A stretch of 64,000 nucleotides of DNA, taken from positions 1-64,000 of the forward strand of contig JAHQIY010000006.1 in assembly GCA_019054805.1 (NCBI GenBank). The letters are read 5' to 3'. Below are positions 45,731-57,453 of this stretch, in pieces (positions within the stretch are counted from its first letter, which is position 1; every line of letters starts with the position of its first letter). The notes beneath the pieces are model-generated. The model worked only from the letters and a program-made list of their open reading frames with translations, did not search any database and was not told where the DNA came from. Origin of the DNA: Brachionus manjavacas. Taxonomy: Eukaryota > Rotifera > Eurotatoria > Ploima > Brachionidae. The position numbers and the translations under genes are program-made.

Positions 45731-46697
45731 TCAGAATTTAATACTACCTGAAAAAGAAAGAAAAATACTTGTTTAGTATTTGGTAACTTTTTCAAATGAA
45801 AAGTTACTTTTAATTTAGCCACAAATATCATCAAACTATAAAACCATAGTCTGATGAATAAAAATATGTGCATCATTTCATAAACGATTCCCTGATAACC
45901 TGAAAGATGCTAAAGATTTGGAAAAAAAACAATTAAGAAACTTCGAACAGCGATCTGTGTAAATTTGACTGTTAAAAGAGTTATTTTGGCTTAATTTTTA
46001 GAATAAAATTATAATTTATTAAATTAGAAAAATATGTGATGATTAAAAAGAATGAATAAAAATGAAAAAATGATAAAAAACATTCCATTTGACGAAGATT
46101 TTTTCGCTAGTTAAAAAAACTAACAAAGCATAAAAATATTTATTTTTTTTTTTATTAAAAAAATTATTGAAACTTTTTTCATAGAACTTATTTAATATCA
46201 TAAGGAAAATTTATTTACTAAACAATTCATTTTCTTAATGACTTAAAAACAAAGTTTAAAAGGCCTAATTTTTTTGATCAGATAATTTAATAAACTTTAA
46301 ATAAGTAGATTCATTTTTTATTATGTTTTTTAAATTCCATATTCCCGTTAATTGATTTGTTGTTAAATGTTAAAAAAATCATTTAAATTTCATATATTTT
46401 TTAATTATTTTTTAAAAAGTCTCCATTAGTTTTTTTAATAAAAAGCCATCATCTCATTCAAAAACGTCAATTTCTTTAAAAAAAATTGAATAAAACTCAA
46501 TTTTTTTAAATCATTTATTTTAGGAATCAATAATTAATTAAATTATTTGAAAATTTAATTTAATTAAAATTAAATTAAATAATGAAAATTAAAGGAAAAT
46601 ATAAGCTTATTAATTCCTTCCTAGAAATTCCTTCCATAAAACTTTCGATTTGATGTATTTAAATTTAAAAAAGGAAATGAAGCAGTTACTTGCTCGA

Positions 46698-46931
46698 TTA
46701 ATCGATTGAATTGGGCTCGATTGTCAGCCATTTGAATCTTCTTTCAACTATTGATATTTTTTTTTGAGAACCTTCATGAGGTTTAAATTGAGAATTAAAG
46801 TTTGCTATTTCACAGTTCAATCCTCGTTCCAAGTGCTGTGTGAACCATAGTCTGATGAAGTTTTTTGGAATCTTTTCCATTTTTTTGTTTATAATTTTTT
46901 TATTATTGATATTTAGACTCAGATTGTTCAT
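46698..46931 (-). CDS. Short hypothetical ORF, right-arm copy
   Basis: Mirror of 41547-41780, identical translation. Confidence 0.35.
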   Translation of the reverse strand: MNNLSLNINNKKIINKKMEKIPKNFIRLWFTQHLERGLNCEIANFNSQFKPHEGSQKKISIVERRFKWLTIEPNSID

Positions 46932-47046
46932 TTTTAATTTATAGCAAAAGCTAAATTTTAAATTATATTTAAATACAAAAATATTAAATTGTCACCAAGA
47001 TTTAAAAATTAAAAATGAAACAAATCTTCAAATTTAATATTTTTTT

Positions 47047-47290
47047 GGGTTAGGGTTAGGGTTGCCTAGATTTTACTATCCTAAAAATAGTAAAAAAAAA
47101 TCTAGGTTTTACATTTGTTGTGTCCGTCCGTTAACAGGCCAAAATTCACGTAAACAAGCTAGATAGCTTAAATTTTGTGGGCTTAATTTATTAATGATAA
47201 GAAGAGTGCTCGCCATATTTAAAACCAACACACCAGTCCCTTTTTAAATTTTGACATTTTTACGCTCAATAACGTGGATATACGCTAAGC
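47047..47290 (+). repeat. Telomere-tract-linked hairpin module, right-arm copy
   Basis: A (GGGTTA)2GGGTT tract, then GCCTAGATTTTACTAT ... TAGTAAAAAAAAATCTAGG, which can fold into an imperfect hairpin. After it come TGTCCGTCCGTTAACAGGCC and ~150 bp ending near TTTACGCTCAATAACGT. A clearly diverged third copy starts at 44294 in the spacer, also directly after a TTAGGG tract. Confidence 0.72.
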
Positions 47291-47502
47291 CAAATCATTC
47301 AATCTATTCTAAACAAAGAATTGAATTTAGCGCAAAAAAATGTTCTAGTCATAGTGTGAAAATGTGGTCTAAATCATGTGCTAAATGATTGGCATATGAC
47401 TTTAAAATCAAGAAAAATTTAAAAAATACAAATATACAAAAATATAGTCTCTACCTACCTTTCTTTCTACCATGATGTTTTCCACCAGGCGCATAATGGG
47501 AT

Positions 47503-48224
47503 GTATTTAATGTTATACGCTGAAAGCCAAGTCATTAAGGATAAGCTTGAAAACCTTCCCACATCAAAGTACTCATTTAGTCATTTTACAGAGAAAAACA
47601 AAAAAGGCTTTTAGTTAGTGGACTAGACTATAAAACATTTGTCATGCTGGAAATGATTAAACAATTACATTGTAGCATTTTTATCAATTGAATTAAACAA
47701 AACCTTCATCTACAAGATACGTTCTTGAATCTAACCCATATAGGTAAAAAATATTCAATTAATTTGAATTTTTTATTTTGTTTGTTAAGATAATAAAAAT
47801 TTCCTTTTTTATATAAACAATGGCCAAGTAATTATATCACTTTGTTCGAAAATAGACAAAATTCGCATCAAAAAACAAGTTTATTCAAAGAATGCACTAA
47901 ACATTTGCCAATTGAATATCGCATTTAAGATTCAAATAAATTCAGATCAGCTTACATACGGCAAAATAATTTAATAACCCAATATTCAAAAAAAGCTGTC
48001 GAATGTGATCAATCAATAAAATTAAGAGTGTCAAAAAAACCGTGCTAGTGGAAAGATTGTCACAAAATAATATTCTCAATTCAAATTTAACCCATCATTC
48101 TACTGATTCTAAATTGAAAACAGACGATTTAAAAAATTTATACAATCATCACGCTTACTTGTTGAACGGAACGGACTTTATCTCATTCAAAAACGTCAAT
48201 TTCATCTATTTGAGGAATCAATAA
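47503..48224 (+). pseudogene. Unknown multi-segment gene, right-arm copy
   Basis: Mirror of 40254-40978. It lacks one A near 47602, so KNKKRLLVSGLDYK is out of frame here while it is open in the left arm. The final ORF 48042-48224 begins MLVERLSQNNIL. Confidence 0.4.
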
Positions 48225-48484
48225 TTAATTAAATTATTTAGCAATTAAAGATATATATTGAATACCCAACTCCATTCTGTAATTGCTACCTTACTATTTC
48301 TTCCTTTTTCCCTGTAAAATCAGACATTTAAAAATATGTATCCTGTTATTCTCTATATCAATATTTCTAATTTTAATTTTCTTCTATTTTAACTTATTTT
48401 ATTTTTTTTTTTTTTATATAAATTTTTTTTTTACTTTTATATTTACAGCTATTAAAATTAAAAAAAAAAACAAGATTAGTTTAG

Positions 48485-48760
48485 CCAAGAATGTCAAGTC
48501 TTGAATAACCCTGACTTGTCAATATTGGACGCTGATGAGAAGAAATTGTTGTTGTTCCAAGAGGAAAAGGAAAAATTTATCAACCGTTATGTGACTTTAT
48601 GTCGATGATGTAAATCAAACTGCTTCTAGATTTTTTTCTGCAAATGCCACTGTGAATGCGTAAAAAAGAAAACTAGACAATGGTACTTAAAATGAAGAAA
48701 ATAAATTGTGCTCAACTTGCATCATGCCAATGGCTAAAAGAAGATACTTTTTTGTTCTAG
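48485..48760 (+). pseudogene. Cys-rich (zinc-binding-like) protein fragment with two in-frame stops
   Basis: One frame reads QECQVLNNPDLSILDADEKK, then LLLFQEEKEKFINRYVTLCR, a TGA (48606-48608), CKSNCF, a TAG (48627-48629), then IFFCKCHCECVKKKTRQW. Six or more Cys and a His within ~25 residues look like a zinc-binding cluster after a charged helical stretch. Both stops fall where the surrounding pattern continues undisturbed. Both could come from single C-to-T changes (CGA to TGA, CAG to TAG). No family can be named. The frame opens just after a TTTAG that could be a splice acceptor. Confidence 0.42.
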
Positions 48761-48814
48761 ATGCAACTCAAAAAATAAATAAATTTTAATTTTTTTATTA
48801 CGTTAAATATTTTT

Positions 48815-48992
48815 TATAATTAAAAATTTAGTTTTTATTAAACTAGAAGTGTTTTTATTTTTTAGATGATGTTCTATTTATTTAGATGAGTTTTTAATAA
48901 ATTAGATTTCTTTTTACTTAATTTGCGAATTTTTTATTAAATTAGCGGTATTTTTATTAAAATAGCGGAATCTTAATTAAAATTAGCGGGAG
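48815..48992. repeat. Short-period degenerate tandem repeat, right arm
   Basis: Reverse-complement copy of 39486-39665. Confidence 0.7.
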
Positions 48993-50047
48993 GAAAACTA
49001 TGATCCAATTATAAGTCCAAATGTTTAATAAAATATAATTTCTTTTTCTTAGCCATATTGACATATAAGTGAAATCTTTTATTTATTATTTTTTTTTGTG
49101 TATTTTCCCTTAAATTAAATTTGTATACCGAGGTTCTAATAAAATCGTAACGACCTTGTCGGCCAAGGTGATCGGGCATGTCGGACCTATCATTTTCATA
49201 TTGGTAATTAATAATTTTTAAATAAGATTCAAAAAATTTAAATAAAATTTTGTAAACTTTTTTTTGATGAGAAATATTTAAATCTAAATAATCGATTTAT
49301 ATACTCTTTTATCGTATATTTAAATAAAGGCAAATTTTTTACATTAAAATTTTTTCATTTTTTTTCTAAAAGCAAAAAAATTTTAACATTTAACTCGTTT
49401 TGTCATCCACAGTCTGCCACTCCAGTCGTTTGATCATGGATACTTTCTCAGTCAAACCGTCCGACCCCTCCGACCCATTAGTAATAAAAAATATTTTTTA
49501 TTTAATTTGTTTTTTAAAAAAAGAAAAAATTAAAATTTATTTTCAATTTTATTTATTTTAAAAATATAAACAATTTCAATTAAAATTTTATTATAAAATA
49601 ACACTTTTTCATTTTTTATGTGTCTGAGCTTGTTTCATCTTGACTGTTCAAGTTTAATCAAAATCGATTTTCGATAAATAAATTGTCCTTTCTAGAAATA
49701 GCAGCCCTAACCCTCAAATCCCGAAACCATTCAAGTACTCTATTAAAAAGTTTAAATTTTACTTAGAAAATTATTTTTAATCATTGATTAATTACTCGAT
49801 GAATCGAAGCGCAAGCCATTCGAATTTAGGAAATAGGGTACGTCAAATAATAATTTTTTTTCGCTCATATATTAATAACAAATGGAGAACTAAGCTAAAG
49901 ATTAGGATCTTCAATCATTGATATTAATTGTCTGCAAGCAAAAATTGCATATTGGATATCGGATATATACGATTAAAAAAATCTCAAATTTTATGTTGCT
50001 CTTGCCAATTTTATTGTTCAAATATTTTTGAACATTTAATTAATTAA

Positions 50048-50287
50048 TTGATCAAAAATATGGTTCAATTTTTTGTTTTTAAATTACAAAATGTATCCAA
50101 TGTTGAAATAAAATTGAAAAAGTGCGATGTTTCAAATACAAAAATAATTTCAAGTAAATATTGCATCTTAAGTAACATCTTAAGTATTTTACGACAGACG
50201 TATTATTTTATTCTTCTTTGCCTTAACTCTTTACAACATCCAAGGCTAAATAAAATTTTGAACCATACTGCCGGATCAATGTTTTAG
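50048..50287 (+). CDS. Short hypothetical ORF, right-arm copy
   Basis: Mirror of 38191-38430 with identical translation. Confidence 0.3.
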   Translation: MIKNMVQFFVFKLQNVSNVEIKLKKCDVSNTKIISSKYCILSNILSILRQTYYFILLCLNSLQHPRLNKILNHTAGSMF

Positions 50288-51356
50288 GGAAATATTTTTT
50301 TTCCGTTTATCATAAGCATTTAAATGTTTAAAATTCTTTTTGCATCTTGATTCAATAACCTTATTCGATCTATTGACAGATTTGAAGCGAAGTTTAAAAT
50401 CCTAAAATTATTTTTATTGGTCAAATTATTCTAACATTCATAGAAGTAATTCAAGAAAATAATTTAATTTTAATTTAATTTAATTTATTCAAAAAATTAC
50501 GCCAGGCTTGGCGTTTTAAAAATAAACATTCATAATTAAATTGTTTTGTAACACGTATTTTTTTAATTTTCTTTTTTTTTTCCACTGAATTTTATTAGTG
50601 ATCTTTAGGACGACAATGCAGAATTTGGTTTTAGATCAGCCTGTAAAGTTTGAACTTAATTGTACCATTTAATAATTTTTTTCTCTAAAATCATTTTTAA
50701 AGAATTTTATTCAAAATTGAAGGTGAATACCAATGTGGAAAAATATTGAAAATGAGTAAAAAAAAGTGATAGTTACCTGGATTAAAGGAAATATAAGAGT
50801 TTTTCGAACAGTTTGGAAAGAATAAAAAATGTAGGCGTTTATGAGAAAAAAAATTAAAAAATTAAACTAAAAATTAAAGTTTTTCTAAATTAATCTAAAT
50901 ATAAAAAGAAATTTAAACGAATCCAAGCTATCTCAATAATGTGTTAGAATGAAATAAACAAATTTGAGACTTATGACATACAATTTCTTATCATGTTTTT
51001 TTTAATAAAAGCTTATTAGTTTAACATGGAAACAAATTTGATAGTTAATCGTTTTGAAGGCGTTTTGAATATCTAATAAAAATTAAACAACATTTAGAAA
51101 TTCAAATTTAACAGATTAGAACTAAAAATAATAAAATACATTTTCAAAGAAGATATATTTATTTTAGAATCTAAAACTATAAAATCATATAAAAATATAA
51201 AATCAGGACTGATGCTGAACTGGATTTTTTTTAATTCTTGTATTTACCTCAAAAAGATTAAATGGGCACAGCATAAAAGAATAGGATCTTTTAATATTTC
51301 CAAGTGTAACCGACCAGTATTGTGTAAATGTAAAATGAGAAATCCATTAAAGGCTT

Positions 51357-52175
51357 ATGTTAGTAAAGAAAAATCTAAGAAATGAAAATGACTTCTCTCA
51401 TGTTTACATTAATAGTCATAAGACTAAACTTCAAAGAGATATCTTGCTGGAAAAAAATTTTTTAAATTTCACCAGAACATCTAACTGCATGTCGAGTAAA
51501 GCAAAGTCGATAAACACCAACAAGTCGGCAAGCAAAACAACAGCCGACTCCAATCCAAATTGCACTCAGCAAAGCTTGATTTAGAGTAATCTTTGGTTTT
51601 CTCAAAATGACCCTAAATCCCAGGAAGCTATCTTAAATCATGATGATGGTCTCACTGTCATTGTTAAAAGGCTTGGTTATGAGGTGAATAGATTTAGATT
51701 TTATGATTTATTATCTGGTTCTAAAATCAACGATTTAATTGTTAATTTTTACATGAAAATGCTGTTTAACTCTAATTTGAACGTCAAATGTTTTCATATT
51801 GACTCTCTTATCATCAATAAAATTTTAGATTGGAATCTAAGAGGGGTATCGAAATCTTTTGAGAAAAATTCAAAAACCAACTTTCGTCTGCAATTTTGTC
51901 CAGTTTTATCCCATAAAAATAATTGGATCTTAATTGTATTTGATACATATGAAAAAATCAAGTATTATGATTCAATTTATAATAGCAATAACGAGATTAT
52001 TGAAAATCGTCGAGTTCTTAAAAAGTATATTACTTCTTTGGCTGACTCAGATTCGTGGATGATACTAAATGACCATTTGCACCAAAAACAATATTGAAAC
52101 GATAAAGATTGTGGCGTTTTTATCGGTGCCTATTCAAAGTTCTTATGCCAAACCATTTTTATTCAATCAAAATGA
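51357..52175 (+). pseudogene. Ulp1-like (C48) cysteine protease, right-arm copy, two in-frame stops
   Basis: A single frame runs from MLVKKNLRNENDFSHVY to 52175, interrupted by TAG at 51582-51584 and TGA at 52095-52097. The second and third parts resemble the Ulp1/SENP peptidase core: YDLLSGSKINDLIVNFYMK (substrate-groove helix), HKNNWILIVFDTYEK then KYYDSIYN (His and Asp regions), and NDKDCGVFIGAY (nucleophile Cys). The TGA lies five codons before the Cys, at a variable position of the usual PQQxNxxDCG motif; the usual Gln at -6 is Tyr. His is separated from Trp by KNN rather than adjacent. The N-terminal ~75 residues are Ser/Thr/Lys-rich. Such proteases remove SUMO-like modifiers and also occur in DNA transposons. 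As read it is probably inactive. After 52175 a shifted frame (KPFLFNQNDIPKKRESIE) continues to about 52325. Confidence 0.62.
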
Positions 52176-52851
52176 TATTCCGAAAAACGTGAATCTATCG
52201 AAACTGAAATACTAAAAGTTGAGATTCAAGAGTGTGATACCTGGTGCTTACTCCACAATTCTGATGAAGATCTTATCGACGTGAAGAATTTGTTAAATGT
52301 CTCACACATGTTAACTTATCATTGATAACTTCATTTTCATTTTTAATATAGATTAAAGGTGTATTTGAGTTTTTATCTGATTTCATGCAAATTAATGGTG
52401 AGGAAAATTGCCAAAATTTTTTAGCATTTTTGAAGTCATTCAAGGTTTATCATGAAAAATGAATTAGTTTCTCATCATTTAGAAGCTTGAACTGCTTCTT
52501 AGAATAATCATAAACTAATTTATCATCTTCATTACCAGATAGTTTAAATTTCTTGTAGGAGATATCCCGTGAATGTTTCAAACAAATAAGATCATCATCA
52601 TACCATGGAAACTGACTTAACATATTTAAAATAATTTTACGAACGGGGGGTATTATCGATAATTTTAATCAATTTTCATCAATTGAAGAAAAATTCTTGA
52701 ATCAACTCCAATCAATTTAATCTATCTGGGTACAAATGTTTCCCATATTCACTACACTATATACTAAGAAAAAATTTTAATTGTCACCAAATTTTAAAAT
52801 TTAAAAAAATTTAAGTAGAATTTAAATTTAAAAATACCAATCTGGAAAAAT

Positions 52852-53310
52852 ATGGACAATAAGTTAAAAAAAAGTAAAAGTCATTTTGATTAATGGAAAT
52901 ATAGGAGTTTTTCTAACAGTTCGAAAAGAAAAACTTATATTTGTAACCGATATTGACTTCTTAATAAATCTTAAAACGAAAGCACCATCTAATTTAAGAG
53001 AATTTTTAATTTTGGTTTTTCTTTATGGTTACTGGAATGATAACGTTAATTTTTACCGCCGAGGTTGAAGAAATGTTAAAAGAATTAGAAAGAAATTATG
53101 AAGAATGTAACACCAATTTTGGTAAATTCATGCAACTAATCAAAATTTTTGAAATGTTTAATTATGGATGCATGAAGCTACCAATTTTAGATAGCATGTG
53201 AATATTAACTTTACTTTTTTATTTTTGAAATATATTTTTAGGCATTTCAATGCAAGCTAAAGATATCACGACATTTATTACCGGTTTAGCTGGCTCATCA
53301 TTGGATTAAT
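52852..53310 (+). pseudogene. Unknown gene in right arm (plus strand), mirror copy
   Basis: Mirror of 35144-35620. It is open from INGNIGVFLTVRKEK to WNDNVNFYRRG (52886-53068). The downstream block EVEEMLKELERNYEEC is in a different frame, followed by the putative GTGAAT...TTTTTAG intron and a terminal block ending LAGSSLD. The two arms together suggest one spliced gene of at least 150 residues. Confidence 0.42.
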
Positions 53311-53329
53311 TTGTCACAGTAATTTAATT

Positions 53330-53655
53330 TAAGAATTTGTTGAAATTTTTTTACTTTATCATAGATTTCTTTTTTTAAAAAAGAATTGAAATTTAATACA
53401 GAAACAGGATTTTTAAAAAAAATAAATTTACAAATAATAAAAATAAAAAAAAATGACTCAATTAAAATTTTAATTTTAATTTTTTTCGAATCTTTTTTCA
53501 GCAAACCATTGTAAGATACTTTTTTCAGACGCATTTAGTCCATTTGACAATTTTTTTAATTTGATCTCTGTTCGAATGTTCCGAAATTGATTCGAAATGT
53601 TTCTTTAAAACAAGTTTTGCATCGAAGTATTTTGCACTATGTTTAGATATTTTCT
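53330..53655 (-). pseudogene. Fragment of an unknown gene, right-arm copy
   Basis: Mirror of 34818-35143 with the same frame change. An overlapping open frame at 53298-53534 starts MRLKKVSYNGLLKKD. Confidence 0.38.
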
Positions 53656-54460
53656 CTTATATTTTTTATTAACTTTGATTTTAATGAATTGATAAAAGAA
53701 GATCTTTTGTTTAATTTGTATTTGAAATACACAAAACCTATTTGATCTGGATATTTAAATGAATTTCTTCATTGGTAAAATAATCTTCTCAAGACTGGCA
53801 TGTTAAAAATATTTATTGAAATTAAAAAACTAACTTACCATTATTTTATTCTTTTTACTCTTGGAATTATTCGAATTTAACTTTATTTTAATTTAACTTT
53901 TAAACATTGAACAAATATAATATATAGTTATAAATGATAAAATTAAAAAAAAACAAAAGAACGATTAATAAAGTAGATAATTGTTCAAAAGCTTTTGAAT
54001 CAGTTTGAAGAATCAATTTGTACATCTGTCGAACCTATAAACGGATTTATTTAATTATTTGAAATAGCTGAAATGTCTTGAGCTGCAATCAGGCTTTAAA
54101 TTCTATTTTAAGAGTTTTTTTTCTAAGTAAAGGTTGACCGGAGATTAAAAAAGAAACATATTCAGATGTCTATGTTGTGTTCTTGTTGTGTCTAATTATG
54201 GTATTTTCTGAGTGTTCGGACGCTGGATTGGTTCGAACAGGGGTCGAGTCTGTAGTTGTCTGAAGAGTACTGGTTGAAGCTTGCATATTGAGTAATGAGA
54301 CATAGAATATTTTTAATTTATGCAGGAAAAATATTTCATCGATTTCACAATTTTTCCTATTGGTGGAATTATCAAATAAAAAAGCTCAAATGCAAAATTC
54401 AATAATTGAAAAAAAATATTTTAAACAATCTTTAAAAGAGTAAAAAAAAACTAAAAAAAA

Positions 54461-54658
54461 TTACAAAACAATCACCTCTCTCTTGAACTGCACTATTAAA
54501 TGTATTTCACTCTCGATAAAATGAGTATTGAGGTTGGAGTCTTTGTAGGTGAAAGGTGATTTTTTATGAATTCGGAATTTGATCGTATTATCATCGATTC
54601 TGATTAGATTATTATGAGAAATGTAATTTGATTTGATTAAATTAATTTTCTCAATCAA
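54461..54658 (-). CDS. Short ORF, unknown, right-arm copy
   Basis: Mirror copy of the ORF at 33812-34009, with identical translation. Confidence 0.25.
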   Translation of the reverse strand: MIEKINLIKSNYISHNNLIRIDDNTIKFRIHKKSPFTYKDSNLNTHFIESEIHLIVQFKREVIVL

Positions 54659-54795
54659 TCATTGATTTGTTATGAATCTAGCGCCAATTTTAAACTTTGA
54701 TGACAACAAAGAAACACTTTCGTTTGATAATTAAATTTTGATTGTTGTCGGAAGATTTTTTAGAAGATTTTCAATCAATCAATCAACTCAAGCTT

Positions 54796-54839
54796 ATTAT
54801 AAAAACTAGTTGATCAATCAATCAACTAGTTTTTATAAT
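54796..54839. other. Perfect 19-bp hairpin, right-arm copy
   Basis: Mirror image of the hairpin at 33631-33674, with an identical stem. Confidence 0.85.
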
Positions 54840-55869
54840 GAGCTGAATTTTTTATTTACTTTATCTTCCAAATTTTTTTATCCAATAAAATTCGAAAATT
54901 TAGCTATAAACCCTTAGCTATAAACTCTAAGAATTATTTTTTATAATTTTTTTTTCCAAAAGATATTTTAGGGCAAAAAATTCAAAACAAATCCGTTAAA
55001 GCTTTTTGAAAAAAATATTGAAAATTCTATTTTTAAAATTTAAATAACTTTTTATTTGTTTATCTGTACCGAGCTAATGCTCCTTCAGAAAAAAAAATGA
55101 AAAAAACCTGAAAATAAGGAAAAAAAGGACAAATAATTCATTTAGATTAAAAACTATCAATCTTTGAAAAACTTGGTCTAGTCGGTTAGGTGAAATATAG
55201 TCTACCTATTACGCGAACAATTCTTGTTCTCATGTTTTCTAACTATTAATTCACCTTACTTTTTTGTTCACGTAAAGAACCAAAATAGAATTAGGTGAAC
55301 AAATTTCAAAATATGTGTGTAAATTTTATAAAACTAATTAATATATGAACAATTGATTTAATAATTTTTTGTTTTTTTTTGTAAATTTAAAGAAGCGTTA
55401 GAAATAGCATTTTATCTGATCTGGTTGATCTGGTGTTGACGTAGATTCATCTAAAATTGCATAATATTAGCTAGCCCATCCAACTTTTAATTTTTTATTT
55501 AATTGTTTTTTTTTTATCTATCCTTTTTTTAATATTAAATTTAGCTTATTTCTAAAAAGATGAAAATAACCAAATATTGGTGAAATAAAATCTGAGAAAA
55601 AGAATTGTTATAGTAACTTATCTGTAGGGATCATCATTTCACAAACCCAAAGACAAAATTTATTATTTTATTTGCAACTGAAAAAAATATTTGAAACATT
55701 ACACTTTTTCAATGTTTTTCAACATTGGATTAATTTTCTAATTTAAACATAAAAAATCAAACCATATTAAGATTCAATTATTTATAGCTAAAAATTAAAT
55801 GCAAATTTTATGTGTGTTTAAAACTGATTTAAAAAAGACAGAAGATTAATTTAGTTTTATATACGGGTT

Positions 55870-56576
55870 CTGATTTAAATTATGTGCTAAAAATAATTTT
55901 TATTGCGATGCATCTTCCAGAAGATGATTATATTATTTTATTAAAGACTATTTTTATTTTGTGAATTATCTGAGTTGAATAATTATTTTTATTTTTAAGG
56001 GATTTATTTGTATTCAAATAGAATGATATTTAAGAATAAAATAGAAAATGAATTTTATTCACCTCTTTACAAAGGTAATCATTAACAATTTTTTGGTGAG
56101 GAACAGTTAATTTTTTCATTAAATAAAAAGTTTTATCGAGCTTTAAAAAAAGTCAAAATTTTCTTTCAAATTAAAGTTAAAAAAGCCTTAAATGATTATT
56201 GAATTTCGATGTGAATAAATGACAATGTGAATGATATTGGTCATAGGTTAGTATTATCATACATGTTCTTAAGCCAAAAATCGAAGTAATTAATTCGTCT
56301 TGAAAAATCAAAGCCTAACTGATGTATATGTCACATTGAAATAAATTCAAAATAAATTGTTTAGTCTAAATATTAGAATTAAATTTAATTTAGTCAAAAT
56401 AAGAATTTTCTTGCTTATTTAACTTAAATTCTATACTTGTTTTCACTAAAATATGATCAAAATCTTGTTTTAAATTAAATTATACATGATAATTGATATT
56501 AATAAAATTATTTTTTATAAATAAAATTTAATTAATCCAATAGAATCGGACTACGATCGTCACACGAATTCTTTTT
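55870..56576. other. Flank between palindrome and integrase pseudogene
   Basis: AT-rich, unique within the window. No supported ORF, RNA gene or repeat. Confidence 0.45.
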
Positions 56577-57323
56577 ATGAATAATAAGAAAATTGGAAGA
56601 AAAGCATCCCAACATTATGATCATCTTGGCATCAGTGAAGAAATTTTCGATGAAATTAACAATTGTCATTTAGAAGTGGGTCATAATGGCATTGACAAGA
56701 AATTAAAGGAAGCAATTAGAGAATTGAAATTGATTTGGCCAAATATGAACATTGTTCATGGTAACCCTGGACATCCTCAATCTCAAGGTTCTGTTGAGAG
56801 GGACAATTTACACCATATTATGCAACATTTGGAAGAGACATTCAATTTGGTTTAAATTCATCATCAATTCCCAAAGAAATACTTACAACATCAATTGATG
56901 AAGATGCTGTCAATTTTAATTATGCCTAAATCATCTAAATATTCTTTCAATAATTCAGGTTCTGAAAGAAAAAGAATTAAATTTGATCATTGAAAATCAG
57001 TTTGAAAACTTGCCTGAAAATTATGAGTTGAGATTTTTTGTCCTACTGAATACTTGAATTAATTGAATTATTAAGCTTTTTAATGAGTCATTAGTTGAGC
57101 AAGATATTGAGCCTGTAGTTGAGCCAGGAGTTGAGCTTTTTTTTATTGAGCCATTAATAAAAAAACGTGGAAGAAAACGAAAACAAATTTTTGAAATTGA
57201 AGATGAACATCAAATGATCCAGCCACCAGCAAAAATTACAAGTGAAGAATTCAATGCAGTTAAAATTGCTGATATTTAAGAGACTTGTCATCGAAACTTG
57301 CGGAGAAAGGTGTAAAAATGGCT

Positions 57324-57331
57324 CAACAGCA
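57324..57331. repeat. hAT target-site duplication, left
   Basis: CAACAGCA, 8 bp, directly before the terminal repeat. It is identical to 63400-63407. Confidence 0.9.
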
Positions 57332-57453
57332 CAGGCCTGTATAATTAACCTAAAAAATTAATTCATTATAATATAAGCACACGTAAGCCAAAAGTAAGGA
57401 AAAAAAAAGCACAAGTAAGCCAAAATAAATAAAAAGCACGCAGTTTTTGTCAA

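Larger units (their letters stand above)
44742..55869 (-). repeat. Giant inverted repeat, right arm (~11.13 kb)
   Basis: Partner of 32598-43750. Its inner end lies inside a coiled-coil gene that continues into the spacer. Its outer end (TATATACGGGTT) stops exactly where telomere repeats begin on the other arm and goes on instead as CTGATTTAAATTATG. Confidence 0.95.

Noticed and set aside
32598..55869. Palindrome as one DNA transposon (for example a Maverick/Polinton) with giant terminal inverted repeats
   Set aside because: No polymerase B, packaging ATPase, capsid or intact integrase lies between the arms. The Ulp1-like gene is inside the arms, the spacer is only ~1 kb, and no target duplication was seen at the outer ends.
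51357..57323. The Ulp1-like ORF and the KRBA2/Ginger-like integrase as parts of one transposon
   Set aside because: The protease lies within the duplicated arm and the integrase outside it, more than 4 kb away across the palindrome boundary, and no shared terminal repeats were found.
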